DNA of 64,000 bases from Oscillospiraceae bacterium (GTDB taxonomy: Bacteria; Bacillota; Clostridia; Oscillospirales; Ruminococcaceae), in assembly GCA_009784825.1 (NCBI GenBank), contig WQXO01000001.1:65599-129598 (forward strand), written 5' to 3'. Every line of letters starts with the position of its first letter. Position 1 is the first letter of the stretch. This document shows, piece by piece, positions 52,803 to 61,775 of the stretch. Both the position numbers and the translations under genes were made by a program. The notes beneath the pieces were generated by a model that saw only the letters and a program-made list of their open reading frames with translations, was not told the DNA's origin and searched no databases.

Positions 52803-53134
52803 TGTAATTCCTCCTCTATCGATTTAATTAACGCTTTGTATAAACTTTTTTCTTTATCGGTTATATTATCTTTTTCGCTTTTACTGTAACAGTTAATTAA
52901 GATTATTTTTTCTTGTCGGGTAAAATCCACATATAAAACCCGAATTCCTCCGCTTTTTCCTGTGTTTGGTAAAATCCATCGCAGTTTTATCAATCCGCCT
53001 GTACCTTGGATTACATTTCCGGCATTAGGATTTTTTATGATATAGTTTTGCAACTCATGTAAATCGTTATCCTCAAGATTTAAGGTTTTCCAATTTTTGG
53101 TAAAAACAGGGGTCTCTGCAAAGATACGCTTCAT
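52799..53134 (-). CDS. HigB/RelE-type toxin-like protein
   Basis: 111 residues with the pattern of HigB-like mRNA interferases: an N-terminal strand-helix segment, GTGGLIKLRW, SGGIRVLYVDF and IILINCYSKSEKDNIT, followed by a basic/acidic C-terminal helix. These fold classes cut mRNA on the ribosome. The gene has its own promoter (53163-53191) and precedes its partner. Toxicity is not proven; conserved Arg and Lys residues in the core are kept. Confidence 0.82.
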   Translation of the reverse strand: MKRIFAETPVFTKNWKTLNLEDNDLHELQNYIIKNPNAGNVIQGTGGLIKLRWILPNTGKSGGIRVLYVDFTRQEKIILINCYSKSEKDNITDKEKSLYKALIKSIEEELQ

Positions 53135-53162
53135 TTTATTAATTCACCGTTCCTCTCCTTTT

Positions 53163-53191
53163 ATTATACTCGTTATGTATTGTTTTGTCAA
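53163..53191 (-). promoter_or_regulatory. promoter of the toxin-antitoxin pair
   Basis: Minus strand: TTGACA (53186-53191), exactly 17 bp, TATAAT (53163-53168), 28 nt before the toxin ATG. Confidence 0.83.
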
Positions 53192-53216
53192 TGAAATGTT
53201 ATAAGGAACGTCTAAT

Positions 53217-55004
53217 TCACACAACTGCTCCTAATTCTATGCTCTGTGCCGTGTATAATCTGTAATAATCACCCTGCTTTGCCATTAACTCATCGTGTGA
53301 GCCGGTCTCGGTAATCCCTTTTTCAGAAACATAGAATATCCTGTCACAGTTTCTGATTGTGGAAAGTCGGTGGGCGATTACGAATGAGGTTCTCCCTTTT
53401 AATAAATAGTTCAACCCCTCTTGTAAATACCGCTCGGTTTTAGCGTCGATTGAGCTTGTTGCTTCGTCAAGAACAAGGATTCTCGGGTTAGCCAATATAG
53501 TCCGTGCAAATGCGATTAACTGCTTTTGCCCCTGTGACAATCCCGCACCACGCTCTTTCATCTCGGTGTTATAACCGTCCTTCAACCCCCGAATATACTC
53601 ATCAATTCCTACAATTCTGCACGCCTCATAAGCCTCCTCATCGGTTGCGTCCCGCCTGCCGTATTTTATATTAAACATCATTGTCCCGCTGAAAATGAAG
53701 CTGTCCTGTAACATTATTCCCATTTGCTTACGAAGCGACGACAATGTAACATTTGCAATATCCGTTCCGTCGATTAACACCCTGCCGTCATTGAGATTGT
53801 AAAAGCGTGACACCAAGTTTACAATGGTGGTTTTCCCAGCCCCGGTAGGGCCTACTAAAGCTATGCTTTCGCCCGAATTTACAGTAAACGAAAGGTTTTC
53901 AAGTACGTTTATGTCCTTTTCATATGAGAAAGTCACATTATCGAAAACCACCTCCCCTTTAACATCGGGTATTTGAGAAGCGTCCTCCTTGTCGGTAACA
54001 AGCACATCCTCGTCAAGCGTTTCAAATATACGTTCCAAATAAGCCACGGCGGTTATGAACACGTTCATCAGGTTCGACAGGTTTAACAAAGGCTGATAAA
54101 ATCTCCACGAATACTGTGACATTGCCGCCACCACTCCGAGTGAAGCGGGCGAAGAAATAAAAAACACCAAACCTACTATGTAAACGCCGCCTCGGACAAT
54201 CCCCGCAATATTATCTACAGTGGGCCAAATTAAATGTGACCAGACCATTGCCCTCATCCATTCCTTTCGGTAAGAGCGGGACAGCTTGTCGAAAATCGCC
54301 GCATTTTCTTTTTCACGGGTGAAAATCTGCGAAATCTTAACCCCGACAATGCTTTCGTGCAGGTAAGCGTTAAGGTTGGACGTTTTATTAGAAACCGCCT
54401 GCCATGCCCTGCGTTGCTTATTTTTCAAAAACATCATAATTATTATAAACACAGGCACCCCCGCAAGAACCACCAACGCCAATTCCCACGATACAAAAAA
54501 CATGAACGCCGCAATAAAAACCAAGTTCAACGATTCCATAACAAAGTTGATTATTCCGTTGGTCATTAAATCAGAAACGCTGTTTACATAGTTGACCACC
54601 CGAACCAAGATTTTCCCGTGGGGGCGGTTGTCATAATACTCGAACGACAACTTTTGTAAATGTGCGAACAAATCCTCCCGAATATCGTATATAATATTCT
54701 GCCCGACCTTTGTCATAATCATCGAACGGCGTTGTGCCAAAAACACGCTCATAAAAATCGACAACAGCATTCCCCCGCCGAGTAGCAATAACAATTGAGT
54801 ATCCTTTTCGGGAATGGCTTTATCAATGGCATGCTGAACAATCAGCGGAACCAACAGCGAAAATATAATAGAAAAAACACTAAGGGTTATACCCAAAGCG
54901 ATGTTTTTCTTATATCTCCCCGCATAAGTCAAAGCACGCTTTAGGTGCCGCCACTCAAACGGCGATTCTAATTCTTCATCTATATCGAATTTATTCCGTG
55001 CCAT
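53217..55004 (-). CDS. ABC exporter half-transporter (subunit 2, canonical ATP site)
   Basis: 595 residues: six membrane helices (about 36-330), then the ATPase with Walker A GPTGAGKTT near 385, signature LSQGQKQ (in place of LSGGQ) and Walker B ILVLDEATSSID with the catalytic Glu. With the upstream gene (9-nt gap) it forms a heterodimeric multidrug-type exporter like BmrCD or TM287/288. The catalytic Glu here and its absence in the partner match one active and one degenerate site. Substrate unknown. Confidence 0.93.
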   Translation of the reverse strand: MARNKFDIDEELESPFEWRHLKRALTYAGRYKKNIALGITLSVFSIIFSLLVPLIVQHAIDKAIPEKDTQLLLLLGGGMLLSIFMSVFLAQRRSMIMTKVGQNIIYDIREDLFAHLQKLSFEYYDNRPHGKILVRVVNYVNSVSDLMTNGIINFVMESLNLVFIAAFMFFVSWELALVVLAGVPVFIIIMMFLKNKQRRAWQAVSNKTSNLNAYLHESIVGVKISQIFTREKENAAIFDKLSRSYRKEWMRAMVWSHLIWPTVDNIAGIVRGGVYIVGLVFFISSPASLGVVAAMSQYSWRFYQPLLNLSNLMNVFITAVAYLERIFETLDEDVLVTDKEDASQIPDVKGEVVFDNVTFSYEKDINVLENLSFTVNSGESIALVGPTGAGKTTIVNLVSRFYNLNDGRVLIDGTDIANVTLSSLRKQMGIMLQDSFIFSGTMMFNIKYGRRDATDEEAYEACRIVGIDEYIRGLKDGYNTEMKERGAGLSQGQKQLIAFARTILANPRILVLDEATSSIDAKTERYLQEGLNYLLKGRTSFVIAHRLSTIRNCDRIFYVSEKGITETGSHDELMAKQGDYYRLYTAQSIELGAVV

Positions 55005-55013
55005 ATGCCCCTC

Positions 55014-56762
55014 CTATGACTGTAAATCGTACACTTCACGATAATACCCGTCATTGTTTAATAACTCTTCATGTGTTCCCGTTTCGGAAATTTTTCCGTC
55101 TTTTAAAACGATTATAAAATCGGCATCTTTCGCCGAAGAAATGCGTGCCGCTATGATAATCTTAGTACACGGGAAATCTAAATTCCGCAGACTTTCCTGA
55201 ATATAATTCTCGGTTTCAGAATCCACAGCAGAGGTGGTATCGTCCAATATAAGCACCGACGGTTTTATCGCCAATGCCCTCGCTAAGGCGACTCTTTGTT
55301 TCTGCCCGCCCGATAATCCGACACCCCTTTCCCCGATAATGGTGTCATACTGCTCGGGCATTTTATCCACGAATTCATGTGCGTCAGCGGTCTTAGCACA
55401 CAACACAACGTCCTCTAAAGACATATCTATATTCCCGAAAGCGATGTTCCCCTCTATGGTGTCGGAATACAGCATAACCTCTTGTGTGGCAATCCCGATT
55501 GAGGAACGCAGTTGGTTTAATTTCAGCATTCTTATGTTATACCCGTCAACAAGAACCTCACCCTTAGTCACGTCATAAACACGGGGAATAAGGTTAACAA
55601 GTGTGGTTTTCCCCGAGCCGGTTTCACCCATAATTGCGACAGTCTGCCCTGCTTTAATTTTGAAGCTTATATCGGTTAACACATTGTCCTTTTCTGTTTG
55701 ACCGTAACGAAAGCTGACGTTTTTGAACTCAATATCTCCCTTTATTCTTTCGGGAAATTCAACTGCGTCAGAGCGGTCTGCAATTTTTGAACGGCTGTAA
55801 TACACTTCAATAATCTTATTGGCAGAGGCGGTGAATCTTTGCAAATCGTTGATTATATTTCCGAGATAACTCACAGGTCCGGAAACAGCCCACATCAGCA
55901 TAGAAAACGCCATGAAATCACCCATTGTGAGTCTGCCATTGATTGCGAACAGTCCGCCCACGACCAAATGTATAACCCACACCCCTTGTGAAAGCGTTTC
56001 AATCGGCAGGAAGAATTTCCACCACATTGAAGCGGTTATTTTGTTTTGAGAAGCATACATCGTATTAATAGACTTGAACTTTTCTATTTCAAACTCCTCT
56101 GCGGCGAACGCTTTTACAACCCGGTTACCGGAAATGTTCTCCTCTGCGGCGGTGTTCAGCTCGGCTAACCGCTCACGCAGCTCGCCATACATGGGACCCA
56201 CTTTTTTACGGAAGACAAATGAGATAATGAATATCACAGGGGTCAGTGCAATCAAGCATAACGCCATATACACATCAATCGTGAAATAAAACACTGCTGC
56301 CACCACGAAAATAACAAAACACTCGATAATGGATTTAATCACCCATGACAAGGTGTGCCGAACCATTTCGAGGTCACCGGAAAGCCGTGTCATTATGTCG
56401 CCGGTGCGGTAATAGTCGTAGAAAGTTGCGTCTTGTTTTTGCATATTCCCGAATAAAAACGCTCTTATTTTATATATCGCTCCCTGCGAACACACTTCAA
56501 ATGTCAGCTGTAAAAAGTATTGCAAAGCGAGCCGAACGGCGTTAATTACAATTGTTAAGCCGATTAATAAATATAACAGGTTTCGTTGATTAACAATATT
56601 TTCGGCAGCGTTTTCACCGGAAATGAAAGTGTCGACCACAATTCTGATAAGAAAAGGGTTTCCGATAAACATAATTTGAACAACAATCAACAGCAATAAT
56701 GCGGATATGTAACGCCCCCGATAGCCTTGCAAATTCTTCCAAAGCCAACGAATAAGGAACAT
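55014..56762 (-). CDS. ABC exporter half-transporter (subunit 1, degenerate Walker B)
   Basis: 582 residues: six membrane helices, then Walker A GETGSGKTT near 376, signature LSGGQKQR and Walker B VLILDDTTSAVD. The catalytic Glu is replaced by Asp, the mark of the degenerate subunit in heterodimeric exporters. It precedes the second subunit and has a clear promoter (56796-56824). The pair should export amphipathic drugs or peptides or lipids; nothing in the context decides. Confidence 0.93.
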   Translation of the reverse strand: MFLIRWLWKNLQGYRGRYISALLLLIVVQIMFIGNPFLIRIVVDTFISGENAAENIVNQRNLLYLLIGLTIVINAVRLALQYFLQLTFEVCSQGAIYKIRAFLFGNMQKQDATFYDYYRTGDIMTRLSGDLEMVRHTLSWVIKSIIECFVIFVVAAVFYFTIDVYMALCLIALTPVIFIISFVFRKKVGPMYGELRERLAELNTAAEENISGNRVVKAFAAEEFEIEKFKSINTMYASQNKITASMWWKFFLPIETLSQGVWVIHLVVGGLFAINGRLTMGDFMAFSMLMWAVSGPVSYLGNIINDLQRFTASANKIIEVYYSRSKIADRSDAVEFPERIKGDIEFKNVSFRYGQTEKDNVLTDISFKIKAGQTVAIMGETGSGKTTLVNLIPRVYDVTKGEVLVDGYNIRMLKLNQLRSSIGIATQEVMLYSDTIEGNIAFGNIDMSLEDVVLCAKTADAHEFVDKMPEQYDTIIGERGVGLSGGQKQRVALARALAIKPSVLILDDTTSAVDSETENYIQESLRNLDFPCTKIIIAARISSAKDADFIIVLKDGKISETGTHEELLNNDGYYREVYDLQS

Positions 56763-56795
56763 ATTTTCAACCCCTTCCGTGCAGTAGTAAGAGAT

Positions 56796-56824
56796 ATTCT
56801 ATCACATCACTACTTTATTGTCAA
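56796..56824 (-). promoter_or_regulatory. promoter of the ABC exporter pair
   Basis: Minus strand: TTGACA (56819-56824), 17 bp, TAGAAT (56796-56801), 33 nt before the ATG. A divergent weak promoter (TTGGTT at 56832, 18 bp, TATACT at 56856) faces the lipoprotein gene. Confidence 0.75.
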
Positions 56825-56896
56825 TAAATTTTTGGTTTATTACCTAAAAATTGGGTATACTGTTAATAAATTTACCTAAAGAAAGGATTATAAACC

Positions 56897-57754
56897 ATGA
56901 AAACCATAAAAATTCTCGCAATAATTCTTGTTCTGGCGGTGTCATTAACTGCCTGCAACAGAAACCGTCTGACCCCGAACAACACACTGCAAACCCAGCC
57001 CACAACAGAACCCAATCCGCCCACCGTGCATGAGCCGGAATTCTATATTGAGCTTCACGGAATAAAGTTAGACCTTGCGAAAGCCGATGTCATTAAGAAC
57101 GGCGAGGGTGAGGAAATTGACGCTAAGCAAGCCTATGAATCCGGTGAATATTTCAACTTCGAGTTTAAAGACGTGACAATAGGGCGTAAATCCACGGGGG
57201 TGAGCTATCACTCCGCAAAACACGAAAACTATTACGACCCCGCAGAGATGAAGCTGAGGGACGAATATCCCGAACCCCATGAAGTAAGAGAGTTAAAGCT
57301 CGAAGACATGTTTGGCGGGCTGAAGGTTACTCAAGCGAGCCTGAGCGGTCAGAAAACGGGAACAGATGTTGAAATTGCCACCTCGGTTAAATATGAGGGT
57401 GAAATAAAGCTAAAGGGTTGGTTGGTGCTTGCAATTGAAGATGAGGGTCACGAAAAGAAAGGCGATATTCTATTTTTTGTTGATGCCTCAAGCACAGCGG
57501 GACTGCCTTTCCCTGTAAAAGCGGCGAAAGACCACGGAATGTTCTACGTGTTAAGTGATGACAGCGTGTATTATTCGGATATAGCGATGTTCAGATTAGG
57601 CTCAATTCATGACGAGGAATACGATGCAGACTTCACCGCAATCCCGGAAGACGGCTCGGTTATTGAGGCAGAGGTTACGTTAAGTGAGCTTAACCTGCGA
57701 GCCTCCGACCAGCAGGGTTTCTGGTATGAGGCGGTTATAACGGGAATAGAATAA
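56897..57754 (+). CDS. lipoprotein of unknown function
   Basis: 285 residues. Lipobox LTAC (Cys-20), a Thr/Pro/Asn-rich linker to about 45, then a strand-rich domain with WYEAVITGIE at the C-terminus. No known motif recognised. AAAGAAAGGA precedes the start. A strong hairpin terminator follows. It is divergent from the ABC exporter, so a shared control or role is possible but unsupported. Confidence 0.72.
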   Translation: MKTIKILAIILVLAVSLTACNRNRLTPNNTLQTQPTTEPNPPTVHEPEFYIELHGIKLDLAKADVIKNGEGEEIDAKQAYESGEYFNFEFKDVTIGRKSTGVSYHSAKHENYYDPAEMKLRDEYPEPHEVRELKLEDMFGGLKVTQASLSGQKTGTDVEIATSVKYEGEIKLKGWLVLAIEDEGHEKKGDILFFVDASSTAGLPFPVKAAKDHGMFYVLSDDSVYYSDIAMFRLGSIHDEEYDADFTAIPEDGSVIEAEVTLSELNLRASDQQGFWYEAVITGIE

Positions 57755-57766
57755 TATATAAAAACG

Positions 57767-57797
57767 GCGGTTGGTTTGTGTAGTGCAAACCAACCGC
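57767..57797 (+). terminator. terminator after the 57-kb lipoprotein gene
   Basis: GCGGTTGGTTTG and CAAACCAACCGC arms, 7-nt loop, then TTTTTAATTTTT. A textbook intrinsic terminator; also close to the end of the convergent gene at 57812. Confidence 0.92.
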
Positions 57798-57811
57798 TTT
57801 TTAATTTTTCT

Positions 57812-58537
57812 TTATCTGAGGGACACAGCGTTTCCTGTAAATTCCGATAGTTTTTGTTCAAATGCGGCAGTAGCTTCTTCGGTGAAGTTGAACTCGGCGT
57901 AGAGAGGGAGCTTTTCTTCAAGCATGGCAGGGGTTATGCCTGCTGATTTATAGCTTTCAAGAGTGTGGTAGTATATCCAAGCTGGTGTGAAGATTCTTCC
58001 GTTGTGATAAATTGAATAGTCGGAAACGAAGTATTCCATTATCTTTGCTTCATTCAGTGAAAGAATTAAATTTGTTTCTTCAAGAGTGAAGTGGTCAACA
58101 TTCACTGTTAAAGCAAGGTTTGTATAGTGTTCCATTATCTCTTTTAAATCATTGACAGGAATATTAAAAGTAATAATAAACGAATACATATTTGGATATT
58201 CTATAAGATTTGTTACAGGTTCACTCCAATAATTATTCATTTCAGAACTGTTAACCCATGAGTAAAAATCGTTTAAATCAATAAACGGTGTAACATAGCT
58301 AAAATCAATAAAATCTAACCCCCCTCCATCAAGGTCATTAAAAGTAGGTACGTTAAAGCGTGCTCTTTGTAAAGAACCACCACCATTTTGTGTTTCAATA
58401 AAAGGTTCGGGCATATCATCACGATAATAATCGAAATTGTTTTCGATAACAGTATCATTTTCAATATTGTCTCTGTTACACGAACATAAAGAAATTAAAA
58501 ATGCGGTTATTAATATTAATAGAATTAGTTTTTTCAT
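57812..58537 (-). CDS. lipoprotein of unknown function
   Basis: 241 residues, lipobox LCSC near residue 18-20, starting MKKLILLILITAFLISLCSCNRDN. The rest is helical and acidic with DLGDGGLDFIDFSYVTPFIDLNDF-type patches and FNFTEEATAAFEQKLSEFTGNA near the end. No family recognised. The start has AAGGAGA. A decayed secreted-protein gene lies directly upstream on the same strand, perhaps once in the same unit. Confidence 0.7.
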   Translation of the reverse strand: MKKLILLILITAFLISLCSCNRDNIENDTVIENNFDYYRDDMPEPFIETQNGGGSLQRARFNVPTFNDLDGGGLDFIDFSYVTPFIDLNDFYSWVNSSEMNNYWSEPVTNLIEYPNMYSFIITFNIPVNDLKEIMEHYTNLALTVNVDHFTLEETNLILSLNEAKIMEYFVSDYSIYHNGRIFTPAWIYYHTLESYKSAGITPAMLEEKLPLYAEFNFTEEATAAFEQKLSEFTGNAVSLR

Positions 58538-58556
58538 TATATTTCTCCTTATTTAG

Positions 58557-58951
58557 TTAAGAAAATACGCCGGTTGACGGATAAAAGCCGGTGGGATTAT
58601 ATTGTGAAGTATAACCGTTTGAATTATCGGTTGAAGGTCGAATCTCAAAATGCAAATGAGAACCACAGAAATCACAATACCATGCAGCCTAGCAGTTTGT
58701 TGGGTTCTTGCAAAAATTGTTATCATATAGAATGTACTACAGCTGGAGGTTGTGCAAATACGAATTAGCCCGCCCGGTTGAGAACAGGTTGCGGTTTGTG
58801 AACCCACGGTCATCATTGTGTGATTTACGCAATGGGTACATCCTGTTTTTTGGTGTACCTGACAAAAGTATGATGTTGGATTTGCACTTGTTGTTGTCGT
58901 AAGCAACGAAACCGCAATAACTGAAACAAGAAATGCCGAGATAAGTTTTTA
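58557..58951 (-). pseudogene. decayed gene for a secreted Cys-rich protein
   Basis: On the minus strand a signal-peptide-like frame (KLISAFLVSVIAVSLLTTTTSA, from about 58945) has a stop codon where the Met would be, continues with Cys-rich sequence (CQVHQKTGCTHCV), then shifts frame after about 70 residues; the new frame has an internal stop and ends CGSHLHFEIRPSTD and FYPSTGVFS. The HLHFEIR string resembles the second motif of LytM/M23 peptidases. Lost start, frameshift and stop suggest a pseudogene; sequence error cannot be excluded. Confidence 0.65.
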
Positions 58952-59133
58952 AACTTCTTCTATTGTAAAAATCCTTTCTGTCATAGTTTACACCATTATA
59001 TGACAAAAGTAAACAACGCTTTGTCGAATTTTGTCGAATAAACAAATTTGTATACCTTCACAGAAAAACATATGAATTATTATATAAAATTACAGCATAT
59101 CCCCCCACTATTTCAGACAAAATAAAATTTTTC
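58952..59133. other. A/T-rich spacer without gene
   Basis: An A/T-rich spacer with a TATAAT at about 58996 on the minus strand (no good -35) and a short TTCGACAAA repeat pair near 59023-59038. No open reading frame of note. Confidence 0.5.
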
Positions 59134-59162
59134 TTGACAAAACGGTTATATTATAGTATTAT
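59134..59162 (+). promoter_or_regulatory. promoter of the 59.2-kb deacetylase
   Basis: TTGACA (59134-59139), 17 bp, TATTAT (59157-59162), followed by GGAGGG for the gene at 59205. Confidence 0.85.
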
Positions 59163-59204
59163 GACTATATATGTTTTTCAAACTAAGGCATGGAGGGCGG
59201 TTAT

Positions 59205-60209
59205 TTGTATATAGGAAGTGTAAGATTTTTCAGGCACCTTATACTGACAATCGTTGTGCTTGCGATAATTATTCCGGTAACGGCGACCATTATTCTTGCT
59301 GTCAACAACAATTCCCTTAAAAAGGAAATTGAGGTTCTGTCGGCACAGATTCAAGGCACCTCCCCGAACAATGCTTCGGGAACACCGGACGCAGACCCGT
59401 CGAACACAGACGGGGCAATCCCCGCAATGACGAAAGACCCGAACCTCACAAGCACCACAGCAGGTTCTACATCCGCCGAAGTGACTGAACCCGAACCCAT
59501 AGCACTACCCGCCTATGCCAATCTTTTCCCCGATTTATATGTGGAAAACTATAATATTACCCCGCAATATGTGGAAGACACAGGCTGGATATATTTCACT
59601 TTCGACGATGGGCCGTCGCAATATACTGATACTATGCTGGCACACTTGAGGAACTTCGACATACCGGGGACGTTTTTTGTAATCCCTAACGAAAACAGCG
59701 AAAGGCGGCTTAATCAAATCCTTGCAGAGGGTCATGCCATAGGAATTCACTGCTTTTCACATGATTATGCAGTAATTTACGAAAGTGTTGAAGCGTATTT
59801 AACCGATTTCAAAAAAGCGTATGACTTACTTTATGAGCAAACGGGGTACAAAGCGGAGATATTTCGGTTTCCCGGAGGGAGCAAGAACGATTACAATATA
59901 GGGATACGTGACGATATTATCGCAGAAATGACAAGGCGAGGGTTTGTGTATTTCGACTGGAGCATAGACAGTGACGACTCTAAGGGAGCGGGCTGGACGC
60001 ATATGTACAACACGGTTCTCAACGGAATTTCAAAGATTTATGATGGCGAGGGTGCATACAAGCGTTCGGTAATACTAATGCATGATGATGCGATTAATGC
60101 TTCGATGACGGTTATGACCATTGACGATATATTAGAAGCGTTAATGAAAAATCCGAGAGACTACAAGTTCGGGAAACTAAGCAGAGATGTTGAACCATTG
60201 CAGTTTTAA
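59205..60209 (+). CDS. membrane-anchored polysaccharide deacetylase
   Basis: About 334 residues. An N-terminal membrane helix (FFRHLILTIVVLAIIIPV), a coiled/Thr-Pro-rich linker to about 100, then the NodB domain: FTFDDGPS near 128, GIHCFSHDY as motif 2 and RFPGGSKND as motif 3. It is likely a cell-wall glycan or peptidoglycan deacetylase acting outside. I chose TTG 59205 because GGAGGG lies 7 nt before; an ATG at 59190 is also possible. Its own strong promoter starts at 59134. Confidence 0.9.
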   Translation: MYIGSVRFFRHLILTIVVLAIIIPVTATIILAVNNNSLKKEIEVLSAQIQGTSPNNASGTPDADPSNTDGAIPAMTKDPNLTSTTAGSTSAEVTEPEPIALPAYANLFPDLYVENYNITPQYVEDTGWIYFTFDDGPSQYTDTMLAHLRNFDIPGTFFVIPNENSERRLNQILAEGHAIGIHCFSHDYAVIYESVEAYLTDFKKAYDLLYEQTGYKAEIFRFPGGSKNDYNIGIRDDIIAEMTRRGFVYFDWSIDSDDSKGAGWTHMYNTVLNGISKIYDGEGAYKRSVILMHDDAINASMTVMTIDDILEALMKNPRDYKFGKLSRDVEPLQF

Positions 60210-60226
60210 GCTATGTTTAATATAAT
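60198..60226 (+). promoter_or_regulatory. bactofilin gene promoter inside the deacetylase end
   Basis: TTGCAG (60198-60203), 17 bp, TATAAT (60221-60226), 25 nt before the next ATG. Confidence 0.72.
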
Positions 60227-60250
60227 AAATGTAAAGAGGATGAAACAATT

Positions 60251-61141
60251 ATGGGAATAAAAGAGAATTTCACACAAGCGGTTAAGGAGCTTACAGGCGG
60301 AAAGGAAAAAGAACTCGCTGTAAAGCTGCCCGTTGAAGAGTTGAAAAAAGCCGTGGAGGACGACGGAATACAACAGCCGCGGGAAATTACACTCAACGGT
60401 ACAACTCCGGACGTAACGACATATACCCCTGTTGAAGCTGCCGAGCCTGCCGAAAGCGACGCAACCCCCGCTACAGAGGCGTTCTTTTCAGGTGGGGAGG
60501 TTCCTGCACCGACTTTCGCACAGGAGGCGAGCATTCCCCAAAGCGGTTTCTCGAGGACAGAAGCACCTGTTGCCGAAAGCGTTCCCGGTGAAACAAGCGG
60601 TGCCGGTTTGTATAATTTACCCGCACCCACACCCATGCCCAATCTTAGGGCGGGGAGGAATGACGATAACGAAATCACTGTTATATCAAGAAATACCTAT
60701 GTTGACGGTAACATTCGTTCATTCGCCGACATGAGTGTTGACGGCGACATTAGAGGCGATGTTGAAACCACCAAAAATATTGACCTGAACGGAAAAATTG
60801 TAGGAAATGTCACCTGCAACAACGCATTAATGCATGCCTCACAGGTACAGGGGAATATCCGAATGAAAGGCAATGTCACCATGAAGCGTGACACCTTGCT
60901 TATGGGCGACCTAATGTCTACATATGCAGACATTAACGGGAAAATCAAGGGCAATCTCGATGTTGTGGGCAAGGCAGACTTAAAAGGTGATGCGGTTGTG
61001 TTCGGGGATATTAGTGCATCAACAATAACCGTAGAAGATGGTGCGATTATCCAAGGATACGTCAGCACGACGTTCCTTAATAAAGAGGAAAGCAGAAACC
61101 TATTCCCCGAAACAGTGGTAATCGGCGACACCAACGGATAA
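60251..61141 (+). CDS. bactofilin (polymer-forming cytoskeletal protein)
   Basis: 296 residues. The first ~140 are Pro/Glu/Thr-rich and disordered-looking; the rest is a bactofilin beta-helix with repeats such as MSVDGDIRGDVETTKNIDLNGKIVGNV, NIRMKGNVTMKRDTLLMGDL and NGKIKGNLDVVGKADLKG. Such proteins form cytoskeletal fibres that place wall-modifying enzymes; the adjacent deacetylase fits this. The N-terminal extension is longer than usual. Confidence 0.92.
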   Translation: MGIKENFTQAVKELTGGKEKELAVKLPVEELKKAVEDDGIQQPREITLNGTTPDVTTYTPVEAAEPAESDATPATEAFFSGGEVPAPTFAQEASIPQSGFSRTEAPVAESVPGETSGAGLYNLPAPTPMPNLRAGRNDDNEITVISRNTYVDGNIRSFADMSVDGDIRGDVETTKNIDLNGKIVGNVTCNNALMHASQVQGNIRMKGNVTMKRDTLLMGDLMSTYADINGKIKGNLDVVGKADLKGDAVVFGDISASTITVEDGAIIQGYVSTTFLNKEESRNLFPETVVIGDTNG

Positions 61142-61162
61142 GAATTATAACCAAAATAACAA

Positions 61163-61194
61163 ACCGCCTTTACGAATTATTCCGTAAAGGCGGT
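61163..61194. terminator. bidirectional terminator
   Basis: ACCGCCTTTACG and CGTAAAGGCGGT arms, 8-nt loop, A/T-rich on both sides. It separates the bactofilin gene (+) from khpA (-). Confidence 0.9.
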
Positions 61195-61209
61195 CTTAAT
61201 TTATTAAGC

Positions 61210-61443
61210 TTAATCTATTTCCACCATAATTTTCTCATTAACCCGAACCGCTCCTGCCCGCATAATGGTGCGGATTGCCTTAGCGATACGTCCCTGCTTA
61301 CCGATTACCCTGCCCATATCGTCGGGAGCGACATGCAGGTGATAAACCGTGACGCCCTCTGTGTTCACGGGGTCAACCTTTACATCGACCGCAGCCTTAT
61401 CCTCGACAAGCCCCGAAACGATTGTTATTAATAATTCTTTCAT
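61210..61443 (-). CDS. khpA: KH-domain RNA-binding protein KhpA
   Basis: 77 residues with the KH GxxG loop [10 protein letters not shown] near 43-52. KhpA (YlqC) binds RNA with KhpB in Firmicutes. It follows rpsP by a 4-nt overlap, in the normal ylxM-ffh-rpsP-khpA order; rimM and trmD, the usual next genes, are absent here because the unit ends at a terminator. Confidence 0.94.
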   Translation of the reverse strand: MKELLITIVSGLVEDKAAVDVKVDPVNTEGVTVYHLHVAPDDMGRVIGKQGRIAKAIRTIMRAGAVRVNEKIMVEID

Positions 61444-61685
61444 TCAATTACGCCCTTCGTTTTCAGAATTCTCTTGACTGTGTCAGTGGGTTGAGCCCCG
61501 TCCTTCAGCCATTTTTGAACCTTGTCGCCGTCAACACTGATAACAGAGGGGTTTTTCGTCGGGTCATAATAACCCACTTCCTCAATAAAACGACCGTCCC
61601 TCGGGAATCTCGAATCGGCTACTACTATTCTGTAGAAAGGTGCTTTCTTCGCACCCATACGCCTTAACCTGATTTTTACTGCCAT
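61440..61685 (-). CDS. rpsP: 30S ribosomal protein S16
   Basis: 81 residues, starting [42 protein letters not shown], the invariant S16 pattern. Acts in 30S subunit assembly. It lies between ffh (with a 90-nt spacer holding a palindromic repeat) and khpA (4-nt overlap). Confidence 0.97.
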   Translation of the reverse strand: MAVKIRLRRMGAKKAPFYRIVVADSRFPRDGRFIEEVGYYDPTKNPSVISVDGDKVQKWLKDGAQPTDTVKRILKTKGVIE

Positions 61686-61730
61686 TGTTTTTCTCCTTAA
61701 TATTTTGATAATTTATTTATACTGCCTATA

Positions 61731-61774
61731 ATTCCCCTCTGTGGAGGGGTGGCAGGCGTAGCCTGACGGGGTGG
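61731..61774. repeat. palindromic repeat-like element between ffh and rpsP
   Basis: CCCCTCTGTGGAGGGG hairpin followed by GGCAGGCGTAGCC and TGACGGGGTGG, just beyond the ffh stop. It resembles dispersed intergenic palindromes of Clostridia; only this copy was noticed in the window. Confidence 0.55.
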
Positions 61775-61775
61775 T

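Noticed and set aside
58553-58906. Single 117-codon minus-strand gene
   Set aside because: Only its first part looks like a real protein; the likely C-terminus is in another frame, so it is described as a pseudogene.
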